From Bacillus sp. Marseille-P3661 (GTDB taxonomy: Bacteria > Bacillota > Bacilli > Bacillales > Bacillaceae_J), in contig NZ_LT965953.1 of the NCBI RefSeq assembly GCF_900240995.1, positions 765,303-829,302 on the forward strand: 64,000 nt of DNA, written 5' to 3'. Positions 11,349 through 19,890 of this stretch are shown here, in pieces (position 1 is the first letter of the stretch; each line of letters begins with the position of its first letter). The notes beneath the pieces are model-generated. The model saw nothing but the letters and a program-made list of their open reading frames with translations. It ran no database searches and was not told the origin of the DNA. Made by a program: the position numbers and the translations under genes.

Positions 11349-11428
11349 TGGAATAATTTTCAGTTTCAATCATTGGAAAGAAATTGATAAAAAAAGGGTT
11401 GGCCCTTTTGGATATGGGAGAGGATTAC

Positions 11429-11839
11429 ATGAATAGTTTTTGGGAAAATAGCTTTACCCAAACAGCTGCTTACTACAGTGTAGCGGTGTTATCCTTAATT
11501 ATATTTTTAACTATTTTTGAGTTTGTTACTAAATATCGAAATTGGGAAGAAATTCAAAAAGGGAATATCGCCGTTGCGTTGGCAACAGGTGGAAAAATAT
11601 TTGGCATTGCAAATATATTTAGATATTCAATTGAAAATAATGATTCTATAATCACGATGATGGGTTGGGGATTATTTGGATTTGTTCTTTTATTAATTGG
11701 CTATTTTATATTTGAATTTTTAACACCTAAGTTTGGTATTGATGATGAGATCGAAAAAGGAAATCGAGCAGTAGGTCTTATATCACTAATTATATCGGTC
11801 GGTTTATCTTATGTGATCGGAGCCAGCATTGGTTCCTGA
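11429..11839 (+). CDS. yshE: DUF350 membrane protein (YshE-like)
   Basis: A 136-residue integral membrane protein of the DUF350 family. About four transmembrane segments are visible (near 13-33, 47-63, 75-98 and 110-133), with a conserved loop EEIQKGNIAVALATGGKIFGIA and a second, related loop EIEKGNRAVGLI. The two similar halves suggest an internal duplication. I start at the ATG at 11429, after GGGAGAGG; a TTG 45 bases upstream has no good ribosome site. The position between mutS2 and lcfA matches yshE of B. subtilis. The function is unknown. Confidence 0.85.
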   Translation: MNSFWENSFTQTAAYYSVAVLSLIIFLTIFEFVTKYRNWEEIQKGNIAVALATGGKIFGIANIFRYSIENNDSIITMMGWGLFGFVLLLIGYFIFEFLTPKFGIDDEIEKGNRAVGLISLIISVGLSYVIGASIGS

Positions 11840-11858
11840 AGATTGGAGTTGAGATGTA

Positions 11859-11942
11859 TTGGAAACACTCGCGAAAGTACTAATGGTTGTATGTGGTTTG
11901 TTTCTTATCATCGGAGTATTTTATTGGGTTTTTAATGCATAA
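11859..11942 (+). CDS. possible 27-residue membrane peptide
   Basis: A short frame starts at TTG (11859), 19 bases after the DUF350 stop, and encodes a 27-residue peptide that is almost wholly one transmembrane helix (LMVVCGLFLIIGVFYWVF) with a single Lys near the front. GGAG lies about 10 bases upstream of the start. It would be cotranscribed with the DUF350 gene and ends before the terminator at 12011. The amphiphilic composition suggests a real small protein, but I do not recognise a family. Confidence 0.4.
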   Translation: METLAKVLMVVCGLFLIIGVFYWVFNA

Positions 11943-12010
11943 GAAAAAATAAGTATGCAGTATGTTAAATAAGGTCAATTCAGGGGTGCAATCAATTAAA
12001 TATCAAAGAG

Positions 12011-12053
12011 AAACGCACGGTATTTGGATTCGAAATTCACTGTGCGTTTTTTT
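12011..12053 (+). terminator. terminator after the mutS2-DUF350 unit
   Basis: 8-bp stem AAACGCAC/GTGCGTTT, extended by GGT/ACT-type pairing, and a run of seven T. The next 168 bases to lcfA are AT-rich. A weak promoter TTAAAA-16-TATAAT near 12143-12170 is the only other signal seen there. Confidence 0.85.
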
Positions 12054-12221
12054 ATTATATATAGGAGCGCATATAGTATTTCTTTATATCATGTTTGCTC
12101 GGTTTAATTTCGGGGAAATTAGCCAATTTCATAATAAAAATATTAAAATAATAAAATTACTACTTATAATATAACTAACGTAATATATTTAATATAAACA
12201 GCTAAGAATAGGGGGAGAAAA

Positions 12222-13910
12222 ATGGATGTAATGTTAGAAAAAAAGTGGTTATCCCATTATCCAGTTGAAATCCCTGCGAACATTGATTATGAAATTAAAC
12301 CTCTCCAATACTTTTTGGAAAAAGCGATGAAAACTGTACCACACAAAAAAGCCATTCATTTTCTGGGTAAAGAACTAACATATAAAGAGTTATATGAATC
12401 CTCTTTAAAGTTTGCCAACTTCTTAAAATCTTTAGGTGTCCAAAAAGGTGATCGAGTGTCGATTATGCTGCCTAACTGCCCGCAATCTGTCATCAGTTAT
12501 TATGGAATACTAATGGCAGGTGGGATTGTTGTTCAAACAAACCCAATGTATACTGAAAGAGAACTCCAATATCAAATTGATGATTCTGGTTCGAAATGGA
12601 TAGTCTGCTTGGATCTACTTTTTCCAAAAGTTTCAAAAGTGAAAACGATTACAAGGTTAGAACATATTATTGTGACAACAATAAGTGATTACTTGCCATT
12701 TCCAAAAAATTTAATCTATCCATTTATTCAAAAAAAGAAACACGGAATTAAAGTTGAAATTTCGGAAGGTCCAACTACACATTTATTTAAGAATGCTCTG
12801 TCAACAAGCACTTCAGATAAAATTCCACTCGATATATCCCCTAAAGAAGATATAGCACTATTACAATATACCGGCGGTACAACAGGTCAGGCTAAAGGCG
12901 TTATGCTAACACATCTAAACTTAGTTGCAAATACTACAATGTGCTTGAAATGGATGTATAAAATGAAGGAAGGAGAGGAACGCATTCTAGGAATTCTTCC
13001 ATTCTTTCATGTATTTGGAATGACATGTGTGATGAATTTTTCTATTATGTTTACTTCAACAATGATTTTATTACCTAAGTTTGATGCAGAGGAGACTTTA
13101 AAAACAATTGCAAAATTAAAACCTACTATCTTCCCTGGTGCTCCAACTATTTTTATAGCTTTATTGAATCATTCTAACATTAAAGATTATGATCTTGCCT
13201 CTATCAATACTTGTCTAAGTGGATCTGCACCGCTACCGCTTGAAATTCAGGAAAAGTTTGAAACGGTAACGGGTGGTAAGTTAGTTGAAGGGTATGGATT
13301 AACAGAAGCGTCACCTGTTACACACGCCAACTTTTTATGGGATGTACCACGCCCGAAAGGAAGTATAGGTGTTCCGTGGCCTGATACTGATGCATTTATT
13401 TTATCAACGGAAAAAAACGGTCCAGCAGAACCTAACGAAATTGGAGAAATTGTGGTGAAAGGACCACAGATTATGAAAGGGTACTGGAATCGTAAAGATG
13501 AAACAGCAGCTTGTTTTTATGGTGAAGAATGGTTATTAACTGGAGACCTTGGTTATATGGATGAGAATGGATTTTTTTATGTGGTTGATCGAAAAAAGGA
13601 TTTAATAATTGCCGGTGGATTTAACATCTATCCACGTGAAATTGAAGAAGTATTGTATGAACACGTATCCATACAGGAAGCTGTAGTAGTTGGAATACCT
13701 GATCCCTATCGCGGCGAAACTGTCAAAGCTGTTATTGTATTAAAAGAAGGGGCAATAGTGACTGAGGACGATATCGAACAACATTGTCGTAACTATTTAG
13801 CAGCCTACAAAATCCCGAAAGTGATCGAATTTAGAAAAGAACTTCCAAAAACAGCAGTAGGTAAAATTTTACGACGTGTATTAATTGATGAAGCAAAAAA
13901 TCAGTTATAG
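12222..13910 (+). CDS. lcfA: long-chain fatty-acid-CoA ligase
   Basis: An acyl-CoA synthetase of the AMP-forming family, 562 residues. It activates fatty acids to acyl-CoA for beta-oxidation at the inner membrane face. Signature segments: the AMP-binding loop YTGGTTGQAKGVMLTH (about 216-231), GYGLTEASPV, GDLGYMDENGFFYVVDR, and the C-terminal catalytic Lys region PKTAVGKILRR. GGGGGAG lies 4 bases before the ATG. It is followed by fadR, fadB, etfB and etfA in the same order as B. subtilis, but a promoter lies between lcfA and fadR. I see no FadR-type palindrome upstream of lcfA itself. Confidence 0.95.
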   Translation: MDVMLEKKWLSHYPVEIPANIDYEIKPLQYFLEKAMKTVPHKKAIHFLGKELTYKELYESSLKFANFLKSLGVQKGDRVSIMLPNCPQSVISYYGILMAGGIVVQTNPMYTERELQYQIDDSGSKWIVCLDLLFPKVSKVKTITRLEHIIVTTISDYLPFPKNLIYPFIQKKKHGIKVEISEGPTTHLFKNALSTSTSDKIPLDISPKEDIALLQYTGGTTGQAKGVMLTHLNLVANTTMCLKWMYKMKEGEERILGILPFFHVFGMTCVMNFSIMFTSTMILLPKFDAEETLKTIAKLKPTIFPGAPTIFIALLNHSNIKDYDLASINTCLSGSAPLPLEIQEKFETVTGGKLVEGYGLTEASPVTHANFLWDVPRPKGSIGVPWPDTDAFILSTEKNGPAEPNEIGEIVVKGPQIMKGYWNRKDETAACFYGEEWLLTGDLGYMDENGFFYVVDRKKDLIIAGGFNIYPREIEEVLYEHVSIQEAVVVGIPDPYRGETVKAVIVLKEGAIVTEDDIEQHCRNYLAAYKIPKVIEFRKELPKTAVGKILRRVLIDEAKNQL

Positions 13911-13986
13911 TCAAACGGGCTGAACATTCGCACTGTTTGCGTTTGTTCAGTCTGTATAAAATATTCCATTTAGAATTGTGTAAATA

Positions 13987-14015
13987 TTGACAATTTTTAA
14001 TAATTGTTTTAATAT
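13987..14015 (+). promoter_or_regulatory. sigma-A promoter of fadR-fadB-etfBA
   Basis: Perfect TTGACA, a 17-bp spacer and TAATAT. The predicted start is near 14022, just before the palindrome at 14027-14044. It gives fadR its own transcript start, separate from lcfA. Confidence 0.75.
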
Positions 14016-14026
14016 AAATCTTAAAG

Positions 14027-14044
14027 AATGAATGGTCATTCATT
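14027..14044 (+). promoter_or_regulatory. FadR operator
   Basis: AATGAATG-GT-CATTCATT: two 8-bp arms around 2 bp. It resembles the FadR site of B. subtilis (TGAATGA...TCATTCA). Its place at about +5 to +22 of the predicted fadR transcript would let FadR block its own operon. Long-chain acyl-CoA releases FadR in the known system. Confidence 0.8.
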
Positions 14045-14065
14045 GTTTTATAAAAGGAGAACAAC

Positions 14066-14653
14066 ATGAGGAAAGAAAATCCTAAATACAACCAAATCCT
14101 TGATGCTGCCGTTATCGTTATTGCCGAAAACGGATACCATCACGCACAAGTATCTAAAATTGCTAAGCAAGCTGGTGTTGCCGATGGGACAATCTATTTA
14201 TATTTTAAAAGTAAAGAAGATATCCTGATTTCTTTATTTGAGGAGCGAGTAGGTCAACTTATTGAAAAAATCGAAGAGGTGATTGCAGGGAAATCAAATT
14301 CAGAAGAGAAGTTATTAGCATTGGTTGAAATGCATCTTTGTCAATTTGTTGATGATCCACATCTAGCTGTTGTTACCCAAATAGAATTAAGACAATCAAA
14401 TAAGGACCTTCGGAAACAGATTAGTTTTGTTTTAAAAAAATATATAAAAATTATCGATCAAGTCCTGTATGAAGGTATAGAAGATGGTGTCTTTAATAAA
14501 GACTTAGATGTTCGTATAGCAAGGCAAATGGTGTTTGGGACGCTAGATGAAGTAGTAACAAGCTGGGTAATGAATGAACAAAAATATGATTTAAGACAAT
14601 CTATTCATTCAATTCAGCATTTAATAATTAATGGTATTGGTGGTAAATCTTAA
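14066..14653 (+). CDS. fadR: TetR-family fatty-acid degradation regulator FadR
   Basis: A 195-residue TetR-family repressor. The N-terminal helix-turn-helix covers about residues 8-54 (KIAKQAGVADGTIYLYFKSKEDIL). The C-terminal part is the ligand-binding helical domain. Position between lcfA and fadB and the palindromic operator upstream point to FadR (YsiA), which represses beta-oxidation genes and is released by long-chain acyl-CoA. AAAGGAG precedes the ATG. fadB follows after 56 bases. Confidence 0.93.
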   Translation: MRKENPKYNQILDAAVIVIAENGYHHAQVSKIAKQAGVADGTIYLYFKSKEDILISLFEERVGQLIEKIEEVIAGKSNSEEKLLALVEMHLCQFVDDPHLAVVTQIELRQSNKDLRKQISFVLKKYIKIIDQVLYEGIEDGVFNKDLDVRIARQMVFGTLDEVVTSWVMNEQKYDLRQSIHSIQHLIINGIGGKS

Positions 14654-14709
14654 GAAATTAGTATTTTTGGACAAGGTGTTGCATATTGTTAACTTGGGGG
14701 AGGGATTTG

Positions 14710-15483
14710 ATGGTTTTTTTTACTATAGAAGTAGATCAAAGAGTAGCAACGATAATATTAAATAGACCGCCTGCAAATGCATTAGCTACTGTTGTTTTGA
14801 AAGAGCTTTCAACTGTCTTAGATGAACTGGAAAAGAATGATGATGTTCGCGTTCTTTTACTTAGAGGAGAAGGGAAATTTTTCTCTGCTGGTGCCGATAT
14901 TAAAGAGTTCACCACTATTCAAACAAGTGAGGGTTTTTCCAAATTAGCGAAAACTGGTCAACAATTGTTTGATAGGATTGAAAACTTTTCAAAACCTATC
15001 ATTGCTGTGATTCATGGTGCGGCTTTGGGTGGTGGCTTAGAGCTAGCCATGAGCTGCCATATTCGCATTGCAGGTGAGAATGCAAAATTAGGCCTGCCAG
15101 AGCTGCAGCTTGGGATCATCCCAGGATTTGCTGGTACTCAAAGATTGCCAAGGCTTGTCGGAAATCCCAAAGCTGCTGAAATGATGTTTACATCAGACCC
15201 TATTTCCGGTAAGGAAGCGGCCGCCGTAGGACTAGTCAATAAAGTGTTTAGTGAAGAAAGTTTATTTGAGGAAGCTGCTAAAATAGCAAATAAAATAGCT
15301 GCGAAAAGTCCAAATTCCTTAAAAGCAACAATTGAATTACTTCAGTTTTCAAAAAGCCAATCCTTTGAGCAGGGTGTAAACAGGGAAGCAGAGTTATTTG
15401 GGGAAGTGTTTATAACAGCAGATGCAAAAGAAGGTATAAGCGCTTTTTTAGAAAAACGAGTTCCTGATTTCAAAGGAAGGTAA
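14710..15483 (+). CDS. fadB: enoyl-CoA hydratase
   Basis: A 257-residue crotonase-family enzyme that hydrates trans-2-enoyl-CoA in beta-oxidation. The oxyanion-hole segments are visible: GKFFSAGADIKEF (about 58-70) and HGAALGGGLELAMSCHIRIA (in part, about 105-120). The catalytic Glu is in LPELQLGIIPGFAGTQRLPR. I start at the ATG at 14710, behind GGGGGAGGG; a TTG 24 bases upstream would place the start inside that ribosome site. It lies in the fadR-fadB-etfB-etfA order. Confidence 0.93.
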   Translation: MVFFTIEVDQRVATIILNRPPANALATVVLKELSTVLDELEKNDDVRVLLLRGEGKFFSAGADIKEFTTIQTSEGFSKLAKTGQQLFDRIENFSKPIIAVIHGAALGGGLELAMSCHIRIAGENAKLGLPELQLGIIPGFAGTQRLPRLVGNPKAAEMMFTSDPISGKEAAAVGLVNKVFSEESLFEEAAKIANKIAAKSPNSLKATIELLQFSKSQSFEQGVNREAELFGEVFITADAKEGISAFLEKRVPDFKGR

Positions 15484-15504
15484 ATAATAAATGTAATTTA
15501 ATGT

Positions 15505-15518
15505 TGAGCGAACGCTCA
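15505..15518 (+). promoter_or_regulatory. palindrome TGAGCGAACGCTCA before etfB
   Basis: Two 6-bp arms (TGAGCG/CGCTCA) around AA, 22 bases after the fadB stop and 39 before the etfB start. The form resembles a TetR-family operator but differs from the FadR site at 14027. A short T-run follows, so a weak hairpin terminator (stem TGAGC, loop GAAC) is an alternative. Confidence 0.45.
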
Positions 15519-15557
15519 GGTTTTTATTTATACCAATTAAATAGGGAGGGTTCATAA

Positions 15558-16331
15558 ATGAATATTTTTGTTATTATGAAAAGAACGTTTGACACAGAAG
15601 AAAAAATCACTCTTACGAACGGCCAAATTAATGAAGACGGTGCTGAGTTTATTATTAATCCATACGATGAATATGCAATTGAAGAAGCAATTCAATTAAA
15701 GGATAAACACGGTGGGGAGGTAACCGTTGTTACGATTGGTAATAACGATTCAGAAAAAGAACTTCGTACTGCGTTAGCCATGGGAGCAGATAAAGCAGTG
15801 TTAATCAATACTGAAGATCATATTGAAACTGGCGACCAATATACAACATCTAAAATATTATCTGAATACTTTAAAGAAAAGGAATACGATATTATATTAG
15901 GTGGAAATGTAGCGATTGATGGGGGTTCTGGTCAGGTAGGTCCACGTTTAGCGGAGTTATTAAATATTAATTATGTAACAACAATTACGAAGATCGACAT
16001 TGACGGTCAAACTGCAACTGTTGTTCGGGATGTTGAAGGAGATAATGAAGTAATTGAAACCACACTACCATTGCTTGTAACAGCACAGCAAGGGTTAAAT
16101 GAGCCGCGCTATCCATCATTACCAGGTATTATGAAGGCTAAGAAAAAGCCTTTGGATGAAATAGAGTTAGATGACTTAGAGTTAGAAGTAGAGGAAGTGG
16201 AACCTAAAACTAAGACACTTGAAATCTACTTACCTCCAAAGAAGGAAGCGGGTAAAGTATTGGATGGTGAAATTGGAGAGCAAGTAATAGAATTAGTGAA
16301 ATTACTACAAACAGAAGCAAAAGTATTATAG
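15558..16331 (+). CDS. etfB: electron transfer flavoprotein beta subunit
   Basis: EtfB, 257 residues. It forms a heterodimer with EtfA and passes electrons from acyl-CoA dehydrogenases to the respiratory chain; this subunit binds AMP. The conserved stretch GNVAIDGGSGQVGPRLAELL and the C-terminal region are typical. The start ATG follows GGGAGGG. etfA begins 15 bases after the stop, so they are cotranscribed. Confidence 0.96.
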   Translation: MNIFVIMKRTFDTEEKITLTNGQINEDGAEFIINPYDEYAIEEAIQLKDKHGGEVTVVTIGNNDSEKELRTALAMGADKAVLINTEDHIETGDQYTTSKILSEYFKEKEYDIILGGNVAIDGGSGQVGPRLAELLNINYVTTITKIDIDGQTATVVRDVEGDNEVIETTLPLLVTAQQGLNEPRYPSLPGIMKAKKKPLDEIELDDLELEVEEVEPKTKTLEIYLPPKKEAGKVLDGEIGEQVIELVKLLQTEAKVL

Positions 16332-16346
16332 ACGGGGGGAAAAATA

Positions 16347-17324
16347 ATGTCTAAAAAAATTGTTGTATTAGGTGAGATCCGTGATGGTGGATTACGAAAT
16401 GTGTCGTACGAGGCAATTGCTGCGGGGAAGCTAGTTGCTGAAGGCGGAGAAGTCGTAGCAGTTTTAATTGGACAATCAGTTTCTAGCGTTGCAAATAACA
16501 TGATTCACTATGGTGCAGATCGTGTTATTACACTTGAAAATGAAAAATTGGAAAATTATACTCCTGATGCATATTCACAGGCATTATTGGCTGTAATTGA
16601 CGCTGAAAAACCTGAAGGTATTATAATGGGTCATACAGCATTAGGTAAAGATTTATCTCCAAAAATTGCAGCTAAACTGCAGTCAGGATTAATCTCCGAT
16701 TGCATAAATATTGAAGTAACTGGAGGAAATACTGTATTTACTAGACCGCTATATTCAGGCAAAGCATTTGAAAAGAAAATTGTAACGGATGGAATTATCT
16801 TTGCAACTATCCGTCCCAATAATATTGCTCCACTTGAAAAGGATGAGTCTCGCACAGGTGCTGTTTCTTCTTTAAATGTGGACATAAAGGACTTAAAGTC
16901 AATTATTAAAGAGGTTGTTCGTAAAGCATCTGAAGGTGTTGACTTGTCTGAGGCAAAAGTTATTGTTGCTGGGGGCCGTGGTGTAAAAAGCGAGGAAGGC
17001 TTTAATACATTAAAGGAATTGGCTGACGTTCTTGGCGGTGCAGTCGGTGCTTCACGCGGAGCTTGTGATGCAGATTATTGCGATTACTCTTTACAAATTG
17101 GTCAGACTGGGAAAGTAGTTACACCTGATTTATATATAGCATGCGGTATATCTGGTGCTATTCAACATTTAGCGGGAATGTCCAATTCAAGGGTTATTGT
17201 AGCCATTAATAAAGATCCAGAAGCTAACATCTTCAATGTTGCTGATTATGGAATTGTTGGTGATTTATTTGAAGTTGTACCTTTATTAGTAGAAGAATTT
17301 AAAAAAATTAAGGTAAATGCATAA
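16347..17324 (+). CDS. etfA: electron transfer flavoprotein alpha subunit
   Basis: EtfA, 325 residues, carries the FAD that shuttles electrons. The N-terminal half pairs with EtfB. The C-terminal FAD-binding domain (about 200-320) shows VAGGRGVKSEEGF, GASRGACDADY, QIGQTGKVVTPDLYIACG-type residues, SGAIQHLAGM and INKDPEANIFNVADYGIVGD. GGGGGGA precedes the ATG. It is the last gene of the fad/etf group and is followed by a terminator. Confidence 0.97.
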   Translation: MSKKIVVLGEIRDGGLRNVSYEAIAAGKLVAEGGEVVAVLIGQSVSSVANNMIHYGADRVITLENEKLENYTPDAYSQALLAVIDAEKPEGIIMGHTALGKDLSPKIAAKLQSGLISDCINIEVTGGNTVFTRPLYSGKAFEKKIVTDGIIFATIRPNNIAPLEKDESRTGAVSSLNVDIKDLKSIIKEVVRKASEGVDLSEAKVIVAGGRGVKSEEGFNTLKELADVLGGAVGASRGACDADYCDYSLQIGQTGKVVTPDLYIACGISGAIQHLAGMSNSRVIVAINKDPEANIFNVADYGIVGDLFEVVPLLVEEFKKIKVNA

Positions 17325-17337
17325 TATAAGTATTAAT

Positions 17338-17369
17338 GCGGGTGATCCTAGTTGGTGCCTGCTTTTTTT
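17338..17369 (+). terminator. terminator after etfA
   Basis: Imperfect stem GCGGGTG/TGCCTGC including G-T pairs, followed by seven T, 13 bases after the etfA stop. Confidence 0.75.
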
Positions 17370-17496
17370 ACATTTAAGCTACCTAATAACTTTCAATTAT
17401 GGGAAGGTCAAAGGTTGTATATTTTTATGTGTATCCATCAAATAAAACAGGGAATATTGAATAAGGAGCAAATGCTTCGCTTCTCCAATTTGTTAG

Positions 17497-17505
17497 TGGT
17501 ATAAT
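17497..17505 (+). promoter_or_regulatory. extended -10 promoter of trxA
   Basis: TGGTATAAT gives an extended -10 with a perfect TATAAT; the -35 region is poor. The predicted start is about 35 bases before the trxA ATG. Confidence 0.6.
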
Positions 17506-17545
17506 TTTCTTACAAAATTAATAATTGTTTTGAGGAGGGCTTTTA

Positions 17546-17857
17546 ATGGCTATCGTAAACGCAACTGATCAAAATTTCGCAACTGAAACAGGTGAAGGTG
17601 TTGTATTAGCAGATTTCTGGGCACCATGGTGTGGACCTTGTAAAATGATCGCTCCTGTTTTGGAAGAATTAGATTCTGAAATGGAGCAATTGAAAATTGT
17701 TAAGCTTGATGTAGATGAAAACCAAGAAACAGCTGCAAAGTATGGTGTAATGAGCATTCCAACTTTATTAGTATTTAAAAACGGTGAAGTTGTTGATCAA
17801 GTGGTTGGATTCCAACCAAAAGAAGCACTTGCTGGACTTATTAATAAGCACCTTTAA
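17546..17857 (+). CDS. trxA: thioredoxin
   Basis: Thioredoxin, 103 residues, the general cytoplasmic dithiol reductant. The active site WCGPC is in [19 protein letters not shown] (about residues 28-33). The cis-Pro loop SIPTLL and the C-terminal VGFQPKEAL are also normal. GAGGAGG precedes the ATG. It has its own promoter and terminator, so it is monocistronic here, between etfA and uvrC as in B. subtilis. Confidence 0.98.
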   Translation: MAIVNATDQNFATETGEGVVLADFWAPWCGPCKMIAPVLEELDSEMEQLKIVKLDVDENQETAAKYGVMSIPTLLVFKNGEVVDQVVGFQPKEALAGLINKHL

Positions 17858-17866
17858 TATAAAGTG

Positions 17867-17898
17867 ACCTGGGCGTAAAATCCCAGGTTTATTTTTTT
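17867..17898 (+). terminator. terminator of trxA
   Basis: 7-bp stem ACCTGGG/CCCAGGT with an 8-base loop, followed by TTATTTTTTTG. Confidence 0.85.
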
Positions 17899-17971
17899 GC
17901 GGTTTTAAAGGTTTTTTGATAAAAAATTAAACCTGTTTATGAAAAAAACATCAATTTCCTACATCTGTAAA

Positions 17972-18000
17972 GACCTTTTCAGTGCCCCAAATGGTATAAT
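17972..18000 (+). promoter_or_regulatory. extended -10 promoter of uvrC
   Basis: TGGTATAAT at 17992-18000. The hexamer 17 bp upstream (GACCTT) is a poor -35. No LexA box was recognised nearby. Confidence 0.55.
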
Positions 18001-18061
18001 GATCTATGCATTTCATGTTGCCAACTAAAATTAAACTTGTCTATAGAGGAGGTGCTTTTCT

Positions 18062-19855
18062 ATGAATAGCCATCTCAAAGAAAAATTGGCCCTACTTCCT
18101 GATCAGCCTGGCTGTTATTTAATGAAGGATAAACATAATACTATCATTTATGTTGGTAAAGCGAAGGTATTAAAAAACCGAGTGAGGTCATACTTTACCG
18201 GTTCCCATGACGGTAAAACATTAAGGCTTGTAGCTGAAATAGTCGATTTTGAATATATTGTGACTTCTTCTGATATAGAAGCACTTATTTTAGAAATGAA
18301 TTTAATTAAGAAATATGACCCAAAGTATAACATCATGTTAAAGGATGATAAAAGTTATCCATATATCAAAATTACCGCAGATAAACATCCGCGACTTATT
18401 ACAACACGAAAGGTAAAAAAGGATAAAGGAAAATACTTTGGACCATATGCAAATGTACAAGCTGCCAACGAAACTAAGAAGTTATTAGATCGCCTTTATC
18501 CATTAAGAAAGTGTTCAACACTACCTGATCGTGTTTGTTTGTATTATCATATGGGACAGTGTCTAGCACCCTGTGTAAATGATGTATCAGATGTCACTAA
18601 CAAAGAAATGGTTGATTCTATCGTTAAATTTCTTAATGGTGGATTTCAGGATATAAAAAAAGAGCTTTCTGAAAAAATGTTTAAAGCTTCAGATGATCTA
18701 GATTTTGAAAGAGCCAAAGAGTACAGAGATCAAATTACACATATTGAATCTGTAATGGAAAAACAGAAAATGAGTCTTACTGACTTACTTGACCGTGATA
18801 TTTTTGGGTATGCTTATGATAAAGGCTGGATGTGTGTCCAAGTATTCTTTGTAAGACAAGGTAAACTTATTGAAAGAGACGTTTCTTATTTTCCTTTTTA
18901 CAATGAACCAGATGAAGACTTTTTAACTTTCTTAGGTCAATTTTATTTAAAAAGTAATCATATTAAACCAAAGGAGATATTTCTACCTGAGTCTGTAAAT
19001 GCAGGGCATGCAGAAAAGCTAACTGAGGTAACAATCATACAACCTAAAAAAGGAAAAAAGAAGGAATTAGTAGATTTAGCTATTAAAAATGCAGAAATTA
19101 CTTTAAAAGAGAAGTTTGCTTTAATTGAAAGGGATGAAGAGCGGACAATTAAAGCTGTTGAGAATTTAGGAAAACATTTAGGAATAGGTATTCCCCACCG
19201 CATCGAAGCATTTGATAATTCAAATATTCAAGGAACAGATCCAGTATCAGCAATGATTGTATTTGTAGATGGTAAGCCAGAAAAAAAGGAATATCGAAAA
19301 TATAAAATTAAAAGTGTGGATGGTCCTGACGATTATGCATCAATGCGGGAGGTAACTAGAAGGCGATATTCGCGATTACTTAAAGAAGATTTACCTTTGC
19401 CTGATTTAATTATTATCGATGGAGGTAAAGGACATATTATGGCTGTTAAAGATGTGCTGGAGAATGAGTTAAATTTAGCAATCCCGCTATGCGGGTTAGC
19501 TAAAGATGAACGGCATCGTACGTCCGATCTTCTGTATGGTGAACCGTTAGAGATTGTTCCGATGTCCCGAAATAGTCAGGAATTTTATTTGTTACAACGT
19601 ATACAGGATGAGGTTCATCGCTTTGCGATTACTTTTCATCGACAGTTGCGAGGAAAATCAGCTTTTAAGTCTATTTTAGATGATATTCCAGGTGTCGGTG
19701 AACAACGTAAAAAGAAATTATTAAAGCATTTTGGATCTTTAAAGAAGTTAAAAGAAACGACATTAGACGAGTTGCTTGATATAGGGATTCCAGTTAATGT
19801 AGCTGAAAATATAATAAATCACCTGCAAGAAGATGAAAAGGTGTCAGAAGAATAG
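18062..19855 (+). CDS. uvrC: excinuclease ABC subunit C
   Basis: UvrC, 597 residues, makes both cuts in nucleotide excision repair. Domains: N-terminal GIY-YIG nuclease (about 12-92; [21 protein letters not shown] in part); a Cys cluster ([17 protein letters not shown]...C, about 155-175); UVR/UvrB-binding motif (about 200-235); RNase H-like 3' nuclease domain ([21 protein letters not shown] in part, about 380-500); and C-terminal helix-hairpin-helix pair ([20 protein letters not shown] in part). AGAGGAGG precedes the ATG. Confidence 0.97.
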   Translation: MNSHLKEKLALLPDQPGCYLMKDKHNTIIYVGKAKVLKNRVRSYFTGSHDGKTLRLVAEIVDFEYIVTSSDIEALILEMNLIKKYDPKYNIMLKDDKSYPYIKITADKHPRLITTRKVKKDKGKYFGPYANVQAANETKKLLDRLYPLRKCSTLPDRVCLYYHMGQCLAPCVNDVSDVTNKEMVDSIVKFLNGGFQDIKKELSEKMFKASDDLDFERAKEYRDQITHIESVMEKQKMSLTDLLDRDIFGYAYDKGWMCVQVFFVRQGKLIERDVSYFPFYNEPDEDFLTFLGQFYLKSNHIKPKEIFLPESVNAGHAEKLTEVTIIQPKKGKKKELVDLAIKNAEITLKEKFALIERDEERTIKAVENLGKHLGIGIPHRIEAFDNSNIQGTDPVSAMIVFVDGKPEKKEYRKYKIKSVDGPDDYASMREVTRRRYSRLLKEDLPLPDLIIIDGGKGHIMAVKDVLENELNLAIPLCGLAKDERHRTSDLLYGEPLEIVPMSRNSQEFYLLQRIQDEVHRFAITFHRQLRGKSAFKSILDDIPGVGEQRKKKLLKHFGSLKKLKETTLDELLDIGIPVNVAENIINHLQEDEKVSEE

Positions 19856-19870
19856 GTTCTGACACCTTTT
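19836..19870. terminator. bidirectional terminator between uvrC and bioB
   Basis: A perfect 14-bp stem (AAAAGGTGTCAGAA with TTCTGACACCTTTT) contains the uvrC stop codon. It has A and T runs on both sides and can stop both convergent transcripts. Confidence 0.85.
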
Positions 19871-19890
19871 CTATATGCTGTATAAAAAAA

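Noticed and set aside
13920-13952. Hairpin after lcfA as a terminator
   Set aside because: CTGAAC/GTTCAG pairs, but no T-run follows on either strand; at most a weak structure.
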